A DNA stretch of 64,000 nt from Sepioteuthis lessoniana (GCA_963585895.1 OY757939.1:23155077-23219076), one strand, 5' to 3'; counted from the first letter of the stretch, positions 52,664-63,555 are shown. Translations and numbers: made by a program. The notes: a model not told the origin generated them from the sequence alone.

Positions 52664-53500
52664 GATTTGGTTTGTTTATTTAATGGATCAACTCTTTATA
52701 GGTTATTCAATGCCAAAATTTGATTAATTTGTAAATATTTGATTATAATCATCACTGTATTTTCTTTTATTACCCTTTTTATTTGCTTAGAATAATTCAT
52801 TTGCACACACTCATTGAGAGGAACACTTGAAACCATATAATTTAAGCAATGATATAATTTCTAATAACTATTTCTATTTAATAATGGCGTGTTTGCAAAA
52901 AGTTGTATGGTATCAAGTATTCCTATCTAATATCAATAATTTATACAGTTATATAGTTTCAAAAATTTTTTCTTGTATAATATTTTTTTGCACACAGTTA
53001 TATGGTATCAAGTATTCCTATCTAATACTAATAATTCATACACAGTTATATGGTTTCAAAAAACTATTCCTGTATAATAATGATTAGTTTGCACATAGTA
53101 TTACTTGATACAATGTAACTAATACTAATAATTTATACACAATTATCTTCTTTTAAGTAACACTTCCAATTTAACAGTTATATGATATCAAGTATTCCAC
53201 GCCAATAATTCTCAAACAGACTCATAGGTGGTAGTAATGGCAATGAAAGGGTACTTCATAGCTCATAATCATTACTTCATACTTAGTTGCAATGTCTGTA
53301 TTTTGAGAGCCAATATATTAATGTAGTTCAAAATCATTTTAAACATCATCTCAATTTATCCTATATATGGGACCCTAACTGGTATTACTACTCTTGGTCA
53401 GATCGGGCCTGGGAGTAATGGGAATGGCTCATACTCTCCAGAGCTTGAGCCTCACCACCAAATGATGTTTATTGCTATACCCAGGTTACCATCATAATAA
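52664..53500 (-). mobile_element. R2 retroposon, degraded, possibly two merged copies
   Basis: Tail complement TAGGTTATTCAATGCCAAAA, a long array of ATGGTATCAAGTATTCCTAT phrases, then GTAGTAATGGCAATGAAAGG. A second set of head-proximal blocks follows at 53,365-53,500 (GGGACCCTAACTGGTATTAC, GAGCCTCACCACCAAATGAT), suggesting two overlapping copies. Confidence 0.65.
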
Positions 53501-53769
53501 CTGAGGCTTAAGCTGTAAGTTTTATCTGTGCAATCTTAAAATTTAACCTTAGATTTGTCACAATAATTAAAACATGTTGATTTTGTATTTTATCTATAAT
53601 ATTAGATAAAAATACTATACTCATTTTTATAAAAGTTAAGCTATAAAAACAAAAAAATAGCAATTTGTAACCAAATTTTAGTTTGAATTAATGTATTGTT
53701 AATTTTGGTTTCACTTATGAGATTGAGCCCTCCCCTCTATCAGCACGCCTTTTATTAAAAACTAATTTA

Positions 53770-53870
53770 CTAAGCTTTGCTTAGTTTGGTACACAGACCT
53801 CAGGTTGCTTACTGTACCTGTTGATAGGAAGTGGTTATCTCTTTAAGTACTGAGCAGTCTCATTGATGTT
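53770..53870. repeat. dispersed repeat H
   Basis: GGTACACAGACCTCAGGTTG and CTTTAAGTACTGAGCAGTCT match 27,975-28,060. Confidence 0.6.
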
Positions 53871-54647
53871 TAATTTCAGAGATCTAGTGTGAACCAGTGG
53901 TTAAACTAAAACAGCTTTGTAAAATATATTTCAAATAAAATAAAATACACAAGTATTTAATAACAATAGTATTTTGAAAATTAATTAACTTAAATATTTT
54001 CTAAGCTATTGAAATCATCAGATCCTACTGAAGGAAAGCTCTCAAATTAATTAAAAGAAATGTTTCTTCATTGACTGGAATATTTTTATCTAATTCATAA
54101 TTTAATTTTTACTGTTGGTTTGCCAAATATATTTCTGAATGGGTGGGAGTGTTATATTGTCTTTTTCTACAAATGATAGTCCATCTCTTCTCCACATTGT
54201 CCTGCTTTCATTGTCGTCACATTGTTCTCTTGCCATGCTATCTTCTGTTGAGAATCTGTATTGTTTTAAGTTCTTGCTGAGATGAACAACAAAGATTGTT
54301 TTTGTGGATATATCTATTCATTGATGACTTTTACACACATTAGATTACCTGTTTGTGAACCTGAGGAGCCAAGGATAAAAATCAGCAACCACTTGCTTCA
54401 GTGGTCTTTCTGCTGCCTGATTAAAGTTTTAATTTATCTTCTAACTTTTAGGATCACTCAGTCACATGACTGAGATTATCCAATCCTAACCAAACTCTTA
54501 AATGATCTCGAAGGGAGTGTAATTACACTTCCTTTTTAAATTTATCTACACTACATGCCAAATAATAGATACCACTAATCTGTTATACAACAGTGGTATC
54601 ATCTATTTTATTAAATGGACTTACAGTGTATAGTAGAATAACTTGCC
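53871..54647. other. unassigned sequence
   Basis: A 63-codon frame at 54,282 has no recognised motif. AT-rich. Confidence 0.4.
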
Positions 54648-54955
54648 CTTTTAGAAGAATGTGTGATGTGCATGGAGAAGTATGTTTTAGTAAACAAATG
54701 TTTACAAATAGGCTAAATATGAGTTTGCCACCGCAAATTGAAAAGACAGTCTATGGAGTGGAAACTCACTGACTCTCTGGTAAAGACAAAAGTACTGGGT
54801 ACAGTAGTCTGTAAATAAGGTGATGCTGACAGTGTTCTGGAACATGAAAGGGCCCATCAGTGTTGATTTTCTTGAAAAAGATACAACTGTAAATGGTGAT
54901 TCCTATTGGTAACTCATTTGACAAAATTCTGCATATTTATCAAATTACTCTCCTA
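54648..54955 (+). mobile_element. mariner-like fragment
   Basis: GAAGAATGTGTGATGTGCAT, GAAACTCACTGACTCTCTGG, CTTGAAAAAGATACAACTGT match the 943-1482 family body; the right terminus is eroded. Confidence 0.75.
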
Positions 54956-55808
54956 TTACCAGCATAGTTCTTAATTTTCACTGGATCATTTATATATAGA
55001 TTATTAGTTTTTGCCTTAAGTAGAGTGGAGGATCTGTGTAATCTGCCTTAGCTCAATGTCTCTAGCACTTCAACGCAGAATCAGAGCATAGTACTCTACC
55101 CTTCAAAATACATGGCCTATCTCTGAAGGATACATATAAAATTACAATATTGAAAACAAATTAAATTAAGATAAATTTTTAGAAATTATTAGTAGTTATA
55201 TAAATGTAAAAACCAAATAAACCTTGTAATATTTTTCTTGTCTGTTGTATTAATATTTACTTCAAATTCTGTCAATTTTAAAGCTTTTTGTAATAGTAAC
55301 TTGATCTTACCCTTGTGTTATGAATAATTCTATTGTTATGGTAACACAAACCATGTTCACTTTGAGTGGCTTTTCATGTGAGCACAACAATAGAATTTTC
55401 TATTACTTTGTAGTAAGACCAGATTGCAATATTTTATTTTTAAACCTATTTCTATAACTCAGGCAGTGTAAAAAAAACCCAGAAAAACAGATGATGCAAT
55501 TTGTAAAAAATATTACACACCTGATATCTGGGGCAAAAAAATTCATTAAAAAAAAAGATTAAAAATATATTTACTGCTTGAAAATAATCAACCAGTTCCA
55601 CAATGTCTAGCCAAAAGGAAAAAAACCCACTGGCAGAGTTATGTAAGCTAATATGTAAAAGTGCTCAATATACTAAGTAGAGCAAAACTAGAATACTTAA
55701 GGAGCTAGAAACTATGAACCTACGTTTCACCTACCAGTTCATCAGGCAAGATATATATAATGGACCATAGATATCAAAGTGAGATGGAGGCCATTACAAG
55801 GGATGCAA
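54956..55808. other. unassigned sequence
   Basis: No gene or named repeat. A-rich tracts near 55,555. Confidence 0.4.
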
Positions 55809-55860
55809 GTGTGTGTGTGTGTAAGGCAGCTGTTATCATCTGAATAAGGTGTGGTAATCA

Positions 55861-55902
<42 letters not shown>
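55809..55902. repeat. (TG)n ... (CA)~20 microsatellites
   Basis: A short TG run at ~55,810-55,822 and a long CA tract at 55,864-55,902, complementary to each other across ~40 bp. Confidence 0.93.
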
Positions 55903-55909
<7 letters not shown>

Positions 55910-56207
55910 ACATTGTATTTTATATAGTATAGATAATGGTTCTATTTATATTGAAATTAATTTTATGCATTGAATTTCCTTTCTACATTAAGGTTAATAT
56001 GACTCGCATTTGCTGTGATTAACCCTACACAATATACTTGTATAGTTTTTGCTTTTATGCCATATGAATCTCACAAAGTATTTAGTGTTTTCTGTTTATA
56101 TAACCTAAATCTCGGGTGATAATTACATTGTGGAGATCAGTCATCATTTCAGACACCTTTGTCCTCCTTGTTAATAATAATAATCTTCTTATATATATAT
56201 ATATAAG

Positions 56208-56274
56208 AAACTGTTCAGTTTTAACAAAATCCATCCAACTCATCACTAAATCTTTTGGAAGTAATAATTAAATC

Positions 56275-56311
<37 letters not shown>

Positions 56312-56775
56312 CTCAGCAAATGAATCTGAATTTGGTATTTAGGTTTTTATTATTTCATATACTCTGCTCTACTCATGTTTCAGACTTTCTCAGTAGATTG
56401 ATGATGGCGAGGGTAGTCATTGGTCTCAGCTTTTATAGTGAAGATTGTTTTAATGGGGGTGTGATCCTTTTTAATCACAGAATTTGTGTTTGTGAATGTC
56501 TTGTTGGAGTTAATTGTCTGTGAAGATCTCTGGCCTCTGCTGATTTAAAAAAAAAAATATTTATACATGAGTTTGTACTTTGTGCATGTGTGTGTACATT
56601 CACAGATATACACACTCATATTTTCAGGGTTGTGGTTTTTTCTTTCTCTTTTTCTGACAACTTAGTGTATATATATATATATATATACTGAGAGAGAGAG
56701 GGAGAGAAACAGTTCAGTTTTAACAAAATCCATCTAATTCTTCACTAAATCTTTTTGTAAGTGATAATTAAATCT
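56208..56775. repeat. ~68-bp direct repeat pair 500 bp apart, with TA tracts
   Basis: CTGTTCAGTTTTAACAAAAT, CCATCCAACTCATCACTAAA (56,210-56,277) and CAGTTCAGTTTTAACAAAAT, CCATCTAATTCTTCACTAAA (56,709-56,775). TA tracts lie at 56,190-56,205, 56,281-56,308 and 56,668-56,687, the last followed by GAGAGA. Confidence 0.85.
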
Positions 56776-57178
56776 ATCATATTGTGTCTGTATGTATATA
56801 TAAATATATGACTACTTAGTGTCATATCCAATGATAAATTGATGAATCATCTATCTGTGCAAACTATTGCCTAGGGATACTTTAAGGTTTATTGAAACTT
56901 TTTTATTACTCATTTATCTCTGCTAAGAAAAAAAAAATGATGGCAATATTTAAGTACTTTAGCAATTACTGTACTTTTAAAATGTTAAAATTTTGGTTGG
57001 TTCAGTACCTACTGATTAAGCTTCAGTAAAATTGTATGAAGAGATAGTTGATACTCCTGTCTATGAATAAAAACAGTTATAAGTAAAAATAATTTTTAAT
57101 ATATTCATGTATTTAAAAAAATCTTTAAAAGCTTATTTATCTGCAGACAGTCACAATTTAAGAATCCCTATAACACAA
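56776..57178. other. unassigned sequence
   Basis: No recognised feature. Confidence 0.4.
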
Positions 57179-57471
57179 ATAAGGAACTTGTGGTATAATG
57201 TTTATCATTGTAGAAAATGGACTCGGCTATTTGAGTTAAAATCCTGGATGAGGCTTTGCATTTCGTACAGTGCTAATACCTTGGAAAAGGTATAAATCCC
57301 ACTATTCTCTCTCTAGCTATGGGTAAATAGTAGGGCAGACTGGTTTCTTTAACCTTGGTAGGATAACCAGTCTAGGAAAAGGAAAACTCTGAATTCAAAC
57401 CTATTATACTTTGGTTAAAAATTGACCTTGTCATGTCCTGCTTGTGTGGAGGGGTTTGGTAAATACATACT
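57179..57471 (+). repeat. SINE-C, full length
   Basis: GGAACTTGTGGTATAATGTT head, GAGTTAAAATCC B-box, GGTAAATAGTAGGGCAGACT, end GGTAAATACATAC. Confidence 0.88.
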
Positions 57472-57520
57472 CCCAGCTTCTACTAATCAGAAAATTTATC
57501 ATATATTCAAATTGACATAA

Positions 57521-58031
57521 ATCTGCATCTCTGCAGAGGGGTAAGACCCTCACCTCAACCAGTTTTCTGGATATGGAATTAAGCAATTTGATGGTGAGGC
57601 TCCAGTAATGCTGGAGCTTTAGGGAATGCAGAGTACCCCTTCATTGCCATTTCTCCCAGGTCCACTTTGGCCTGGAGTTGTGGCACCTTATAGGGTCTTA
57701 TCTATGGGTCAAATAGAACTGTTTGACTTTTAAACAGAGTGCAAACAAATGACTTATGCTAAATTGAATTGTTTGAAATGGAACTTTTTGATCATTTAAC
57801 TGTGTGTAAACAAATGATTGATGTTTGATTGAATTGTTAATGATGCACAATACTTGGAAACATTTAATTTTGTTGACTTATGCTAAATTGAATTGTTAAT
57901 AATAGAACTGTTTGATCATTTAACTGTGTGTATCTAAAAATGTTTACAAATTGTATATGTTTAATATGTATGTAAAAATAGGATTTGGCATTAAATAATC
58001 AACAGTGGTTGATAGGCCATAAAACCAAACC
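57521..58031 (+). mobile_element. R retroposon
   Basis: ATCTGCATCTCTGCAGAGGG through standard blocks and GTGTGTAAACAAATGATTGA arrays to the tail GGCATTAAATAATCAACAGT. Only the first ~30 bp of head are missing. Confidence 0.87.
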
Positions 58032-58343
58032 GGATATTGTATTCAATGATATGAATTAACTTGTTTGACTCTTTTCAGGCTAAGAGATCTTCAATGCATT
58101 TGATGTTTTTATTTTTTTTCAGAGGTTTTAATCTTTTGATATTTACTTTTAGTCTTGTAATATTTCAAAGAAGAATGATTTATATTAAATGTAGTTTTTT
58201 TGGGTGGGTGGGTTACTTTATTATAAAAATGAAAAATATTTTGAATTTTGTTGGAAATAGTTTTTTTTGTTCTTCTTGATAGGAGTAGTAGTAAATATTT
58301 GGTAAATTACTAGAACAAAATTCTTTATTTTCTTAATAACAGG
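58032..58343. other. unassigned T-rich sequence
   Basis: A Phe/Leu-rich 72-codon frame reflects composition. A GGTGGGTGGG patch lies near 58,203. Confidence 0.4.
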
Positions 58344-58808
58344 GTGTCCTGTTGAATATGCTGACTGCATCTCTACAGAGGGGTAAGACCTCCCCAATGC
58401 CTGATGGGATCCTGGTGATTGAACGGTCTGAGATCTGGGTACTAAGTGGTCACGTCTTGCAACACTCCACTTCAGCCCTTGAGCTAGATGGGTGGTCACA
58501 CAGGCCTGATTTGATCAATTGGCTAGTCATGTCAAGCTGTATCACCTATATAATTAAGTCCTGACCGTATTCTACAAATTGCTCTCATAGCAAACAAACA
58601 CCCAACCCTTTTTATCTTAAACGTGCTAGAAGGCGGTGGCTGAGAGTCAACTGATTCAAGAAACAGTTAATGAAAATTATTTCTACCAATATATTAATAC
58701 ACATGAAATCATAAATACTACCCCCCCCCAAAAAAAAAAACCGAGATTTGGCATTAAATATCCTGCAAAGGTTGATATGCCATTTAGTAAAATAACCAAC
58801 TAACCAGT
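58344..58808 (+). mobile_element. R3 chimeric retroposon
   Basis: R head (ATATGCTGACTGCATCTCTA), the R3 middle (GGTGATTGAACGGTCTGAGA, GTCACGTCTTGCAACACTCC, GCAAACAAACACCCAACCCT), a C-run/A-run, and the hairpin tail GGCATTAAATATCCTGCAAA ending ACCAACTAACCAG. Confidence 0.82.
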
Positions 58809-58949
58809 CTATCACCAAGAATATTTAGAATATTAGATGTGGGTTTGATAATTTTAGATTGGTGAATATATTAGAAAAATATTGAATAATCTACTTATAT
58901 ACATATTTACCTGATCTTTCAGCATAAGGAGGATGCTACATGAGGTCAT

Positions 58950-59176
58950 TTTTTTAGTTGAGTTTATTAGGTTTGGATTAAGTTTTCCTTTTCCTAGATG
59001 AGTTGCCTGAAAAAGGTTCTGGCATGCTCTACTATTTGTCCATAGCTGGTGGGAGAATAGCTGAATGGATGCCTTTCCTAAGAGTATTAGAGCCATGTGA
59101 AATGCAGTCTTGTCCAGGACTTGAACTTAGGTTACCATGTCCATTTCATATGACATTAACCATTACACCATAAGTG
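58950..59176 (-). repeat. SINE-C
   Basis: GTTTGGATTAAGTTTTCCTT, CTCTACTATTTGTCCATAGC, B-box complement GGACTTGAACTTAGG, ends CCATTACACCATAAG. Confidence 0.85.
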
Positions 59177-59208
<32 letters not shown>

Positions 59209-59210
59209 TA
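59175..59210. repeat. (TGTA)n microsatellite
   Basis: About eight TGTA units at the SINE-C head junction. Confidence 0.95.
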
Positions 59211-59372
59211 TTTTTATCATTTAATGGTTTTCGGACTATTGTGTTCATCTTTATTGTTATTTCCACAACATTTCAGCCGATATGTCCTCTGACCGAAACA
59301 TTGTAGAAATAACATAGTCCGAAAACCCTTAATGATAAAAATCATCAAGCTTCATCTCAAAAAATTAGATAA
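59211..59372. repeat. SINE-F fold-back
   Basis: Minus tail (TTATCATTTAATGGTTTTCG, CCACAACATTTCAGCCGATA) meets plus tail (GAAACATTGTAGAAATAACA, CGAAAACCCTTAATGATAAA) at ~59,292. The right arm lacks the AATAAAGATGAAGA segment. Confidence 0.85.
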
Positions 59373-59387
59373 CTAATGTATGTATAT

Positions 59388-59522
59388 GTATTTACCCAAC
59401 CTCTTTGCCATGGGCAGATGTGACACCAGGTCAGTTTTTATGTGGAGTAAAGCTGGTTTGAATTTAGTTTTCCTTCTAGATTGGTTACTGAACCAAAACT
59501 AAAGAATCTAATCTGCCCTTAT
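59388..59522 (-). repeat. SINE-C, tail half
   Basis: GTATTTACCCAACCTCTTTG, GCAGATGTGACACCAGGTCA, stops at TCTAATCTGCCC. Confidence 0.82.
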
Positions 59523-59999
59523 AGGGTAGAAGGGGCTCCAGTCTAATAAGTCGTAGCTAAAGCAGCCTTTCTGGGAGAAGTTATTCCCAAAAACAAAACT
59601 GGAGAAGGAAGCTCTAACATCAAACTTGTCGGTATCCTCTGATGGGAAAAGAATAACAGAAAGTTGAATTAGTTATTAATCAGGGTATTTGAGTTGTAAT
59701 TTAGGTGTTAAAGATGGCTATCATCAGTCAAGAAGAGGCAGCCATCATATATATATATATATATAACAATGTGACACAGACATTTATCTGTCCTGCACTC
59801 TGATTTCATTCCAGAGTAATGAAAAATTTTATTATGTTAATTTAGATCATTTTAGAAATTCAGATATATCTGATTTTTTCCCTGGAAATTATAAACTACT
59901 TAGATGACACTATTTGATCTATATGTAAATAATCCTATCATTTTTTTAAATAGGAACTATGCTAATTTATTTTATATTATTTAAACTATACATTTATTC
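59523..59999. other. mostly unassigned; repeat shared with 8.9 kb
   Basis: 59,918-59,975 resembles 8,860-8,925 (GTAAATAATCCTATCA, ACTATGCTAATTT). A TA tract at 59,746-59,763. Nothing else recognised. Confidence 0.45.
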
Positions 60000-60428
60000 A
60001 TCATCATCCTCATCAAGATGTGCTGACAGCATGGATTTTCTTGGCTCTCCCTCTCACCATCTGTCCCTATCAACCATCATTAGGAAGTCCTCTTGATGGC
60101 ATCCAGTGTCTGCAGAGAACTGATGAATGTAAGTTTTTGCTAGTTGGCTAACACTGGTGTGTCCATGTGTAGGAGTCCATAGAATGTCACTTTTGTGTTT
60201 CTTTTCTCTCAGCAATGTTCAGCATACTTACTTAGATGGTTTATGTGATGAGAGGTAAGTGGCCATACAGCTACCGTTTTGTAGTTTCCTGCTTTTAGGA
60301 TTTGTTCAAAACTAACTGCAGCATCCTTGTGTAGTTCTGATCTAGCTTTTTCTCCTGGTGTTTCGTTAGAATCCAAGTGGTGCAACCATACAATAGTACT
60401 GACATGGCTGCAGCTTGGAAGAATAAAC
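60000..60428 (-). pseudogene. RTE-like LINE, 3' end
   Basis: The left end CATCATCATCCTCATCA is the complement of the ATG-type tail. Going right, the complement reads through decayed RT C-terminal sequence: minus-strand residues NETPGEKARSELHKDAA and AVWPLTSHHINHL are in the longest frame, with the other landmarks in other frames. Same family as 12,042-12,452 and 28,885-29,815, and a different subfamily from 41,637-42,110. Confidence 0.78.
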
Positions 60429-61565
60429 TCACATAAGGAAATTTTACATCTATTCAAAGTTTTGGTATTTTTTCTTTTGTTTTATAAGAGAAATGTTTTT
60501 ATTTTATTTTGCCTTATTCATTAGGCATATAATTAGCTTGGGTTTAATATTTAATCCTTTGATCTACTTCTAATCATTAAATTTAAATTTTTCTCTTTCA
60601 TCTATCAATAAAATATGATTTTTATGAGAATATGAACTTCTTACATAAGTTCCTGTTGCTTCTAATCATTCTAATTGGAAATTTGTGATGCTGTTCACTT
60701 GTTAATGTTAAGCTTCTCATATTGTGTTCAATAAACATTAGTGTACAAAGAGTGGTTATTAAACAGGTTAAATACATGTGAGCTTCTTCTACAACAGCAA
60801 CCACCTGCTTGTTATGGCTTTACTTGGCTGATATTTACTATGCTCTAAATTCCAATCCACCTCATTAATTTGGTTGTTTGTTAGTGAAGCTGAAGCCGCA
60901 TATAAGAAAGTATAGGCAAGTTCAGATCAATGATAGATGTATGCGTTTTAAGCACCTCCCTTTCCTCAGCACACATCATCAGGAATTTTTGCTTTCTACT
61001 CTGTTAGAAACTGTATTGAGTGTTTTTATTTATTTATTTTTTTTTTTTTTTAGTTTTTTAGTTTTTATTTATCTATTTATTTTCAGTAGTGATTTCAAGG
61101 TTGGTGAAAGCATCTTAAAGTGAAGTTACACTGTTGGGAATATGGTATGCAGGGAAGGCTGTTACACAATACGTGGAAAGCTGAGGTTGAATGCTTTAGG
61201 CAGCACGGTGGGGATTTAATGTTAGTAGGAGTTGAAGAGAGGACAAGTCGGATGTTGTGTATAGGAAAGGGGTTGCTTTGGAATATTTGAAATGTAATAT
61301 AATCTATCAGAGAAATACTCATTGTTGACATGAACATGGTTAGTATGAGGGGGCTTGGTAATTGCTGTGGATTATGCTGCAGATCTAATTCAGAACACTT
61401 TAAAAAGAAACTGTAATCCTGAGATTCTTGAAACTTTTAATATAAGTTTTTAGATTTTTTATTAATTGGACCATTTTGAGATTTCAGGATCTTGATTTTA
61501 AAGTTACTTTGTAGATTTTCCCCAAAATCAATAAGAACAGATTCTACTGCTTAATCCTGGAAATA
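60429..61565. other. unassigned stretch with a less AT-rich island
   Basis: 61,130-61,350 is visibly more G-rich (GGGAATATGGTATGCAGGGA, GCAGCACGGTGGGG) than its surroundings and does not recur here. The overlapping 80-codon minus-strand frame has no known motif. Confidence 0.45.
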
Positions 61566-61870
61566 AAAAGATTGATTTTAATGGTATGTCAACCCTTTTA
61601 GGGTGATTTTATGCTTAGAGGTTAGGGAATCATATTTATTGTACATTTACAATTATATTTTTTGTGTAGTTGTTTCTTAAGAGATTTTTTTTAACAGTCC
61701 TATCAAACATGAACAATTCTTTAAAGAGGTCTATTGGACCCATCGATAGGATCCATTCCAGATCAGAGTAGACTTGGGAGTTATGACAATGAAGAGATAG
61801 TCTACACTCCCTAAATCCCCAAAATTGAGCTTCACACTCAGATTCAGGTTAGTGTCATAACTCACCAGGT
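61566..61870 (-). mobile_element. R2 retroposon
   Basis: Tail complement TTTTAATGGTATGTCAACCC, TTTTAGGGTGATTTTATGCT, T-rich block, CCCATCGATAGGATCC, and the AGCTTCACACTCAGATTCAG block. Head truncated. Confidence 0.78.
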
Positions 61871-62025
61871 AATATAATCAACATATTCTTATAAAAAGAA
61901 TGAGATGTGGAAATTAGATTTTGTATAACATAACTGGTCTTTTTAAAACAAAATTTTTTAGATAGCTGTTCTGTTTTTGAAATGCATATAAATCTCCTTA
62001 TACATAAAACAGTGTGACATATATA

Positions 62026-62345
62026 CAGGGTGGCCTATAAAAAAACTGACACATGAACAAATTTAATCATTTAGTCTTTTGAGTCCTAAAATATAACTGA
62101 AGGAAAAATGTTTTTAGCTATTCATGAAAAATGGATACAGAGTTTCACCCTAATTCGAGCACTTTGCATAAGGTTCCTACGGTTAATCCTCTTAGATTTA
62201 TATGCATATTATTCTTGAGCTGTTGCAATGTCTGAGGCTTATTTACATGTACATGTTCCTTTGATTAACCCTACAAAAAGAAGTCAGGTAGACAAAGCAA
62301 GCAAATTGGGAGGTCATTTGAATTTTGAATTTATTCTGACACCAA
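62026..62345 (-). pseudogene. possible end of a DUF4817-type transposon
   Basis: CAGGGTGGCCTATAAAAAAA resembles the terminus seen on DUF4817-bearing transposons. The minus-strand sequence over 62,150-62,340 gives disjoint pieces such as FACFVYLTSFCRVNQRNMYM, resembling a badly decayed transposase C-terminus. Support is weak: frames are broken and no alignment was possible. Confidence 0.35.
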
Positions 62346-62540
62346 AAATTTCTTTGTTGAAATTATAAACCTCCTAATTGAATAGTAAAATTGTATTTCA
62401 ATTTGTTCTTTCACATTGTAACTTGATATTTTCAGTTTGTTTGGGTTACTTACAATATCTGAAAAAAATTATGAAAATCAAGTAAAAAACAAGAAAGTTA
62501 TGAATTTGTTTAATGTTTCAGTATTTTATAAGTCACCCAG

Positions 62541-62558
62541 TGTGTATGTGTGTGTGTG

Positions 62559-62610
<52 letters not shown>
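62541..62610. repeat. (TG)n(TA)n microsatellite
   Basis: TGTGTG run, then about 23 TA units. Confidence 0.96.
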
Positions 62611-62611
<1 letters not shown>

Positions 62612-62686
62612 TTAAGCAAGTGCTAACAGTAACTCCATCTTGCAAATTTTCTTTATCACCCCCCCCCCCACCAGATAGAATCAGTT

Positions 62687-62911
62687 ATGATCATGGATCG
62701 GACTGGTGCACGCTGTATGTTTGCTGCTGAAACATTTTTTAAGACTGGGAAATCTATAATTGTTATGCAAAGAGGTTTTCATATTCATTTCATGTTATGT
62801 CAGAATGATGCTGTTCTGGATAGAAAATTGATACTGCTATGGGTTGAAAATTCTATCCAGACCAGTATCATTCTGACAGAACATGAAATTAACTCAAAAA
62901 GTTCCGTGTAG
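62687..62911 (+). pseudogene. DUF4817-type transposase N-terminus
   Basis: A 74-codon frame containing AAETFFKTGKSIIVMQRGFH followed by IHFMLCQND and LDRKLILLWVEN. This is the order of an N-terminal helix-turn-helix-like domain in a widespread invertebrate transposase: a short helix, the repeated-Phe segment, and a conserved WV. After about residue 55 the family resemblance stops because an inverted copy of upstream bases begins (62,850). No catalytic part follows. Confidence 0.7.
62787..62889. repeat. 40-bp-arm inverted repeat inside the transposase remnant
   Basis: Arms 62,787-62,826 and 62,850-62,889, about 36 of 40 positions complementary, 23-base loop. Confidence 0.9.
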
Positions 62912-62995
62912 CAATTACAGATTTACCAGCCTTAAAGAAATATTTCAACAGAAAAATGTACAGTGTGCACAGGTTCAAGCCATGATTGTAATGGA

Positions 62996-63122
62996 AATTT
63001 ACTAAGCTTTTTGCTTAGATGTGGCACAAGGCCATATGAAAGGGGCACCCAATGAGACTCGAACTCACTCGTGTAGGTTTGCTAGTCGAGCTTGCTAACC
63101 ATTACACCACCAGAGGCGCCTT
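62996..63122 (-). repeat. SINE-D with perfect 19-bp TSD
   Basis: A 127-bp insert flanked by AAGCCATGATTGTAATGGA at 62,977-62,995 and 63,123-63,141. The complement starts GGCGCCTCTGGTGGTGTAAT, includes GAGTTCGAGTCTCATTGGGT, and ends with AAAAAGCTTAGTAAATTT. The first bases and the GGGTGCC after the B-box can nearly pair like a tRNA acceptor stem. Confidence 0.97.
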
Positions 63123-63147
63123 AAGCCATGATTGTAATGGATCATAT

Positions 63148-63315
63148 CTGGTGGGGGTGGGAATGGTAAGACATTAGCTAGATGGAGCTAACATTGGCAC
63201 TTGCCCAAGTTCACATGTGTCACATAGGTGACAGTTTAAAATGTGGGAGGTTATTTCTGTCACACCCTGTATATGAAATATCATGCAACCTAGTTTCACT
63301 ATAAAATGAGAAATG
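63148..63315 (+). repeat. unit G preceding SINE-B, second example
   Basis: GAATGGTAAGACATTAGCTA, CATAGGTGACAGTTTAAAAT, ATCATGCAACCTAGTTTCAC, ATGAGAAATGGGAGGAGTC, collinear with 40,848-41,027. Confidence 0.75.
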
Positions 63316-63555
63316 GGAGGAGTCCCAATGGTGTAGTGATTAACATGCTGAATGTTGACATTGTTGTAAGCAAGTTTGAATTCCAGTCATGCTATTACAT
63401 TCACTTTTGGACTAATACCCTTGGGAAAGATATAAACTCCCTTATCTCCCACAGCTATGAGTTAAATAAAATTGTACTACTACTATTCTTTTACAAGGAT
63501 GACTTTGGCATTGAATAACACATGTAGGTTGATATGCCATTAACAAAGAAACAAA
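63316..63555 (+). repeat. SINE-B, full length
   Basis: CCAATGGTGTAGTGATTAAC, B-box CAAGTTTGAATTCC, GGACTAATACCCTTGGGAAA, tail GGCATTGAATAACACATGTA ending AACAAAGAAACAAATT. Confidence 0.9.

Noticed and set aside
55809-55902. Structured RNA from facing TG and CA tracts
   Set aside because: Pairing is only between simple repeats; no specific arm sequence supports a functional RNA.
58061-58279. Membrane protein (Phe/Leu/Ile-rich frame)
   Set aside because: Hydrophobicity follows from T-rich DNA; there is no recognised domain, and its 3' part overlaps other frames equally open.
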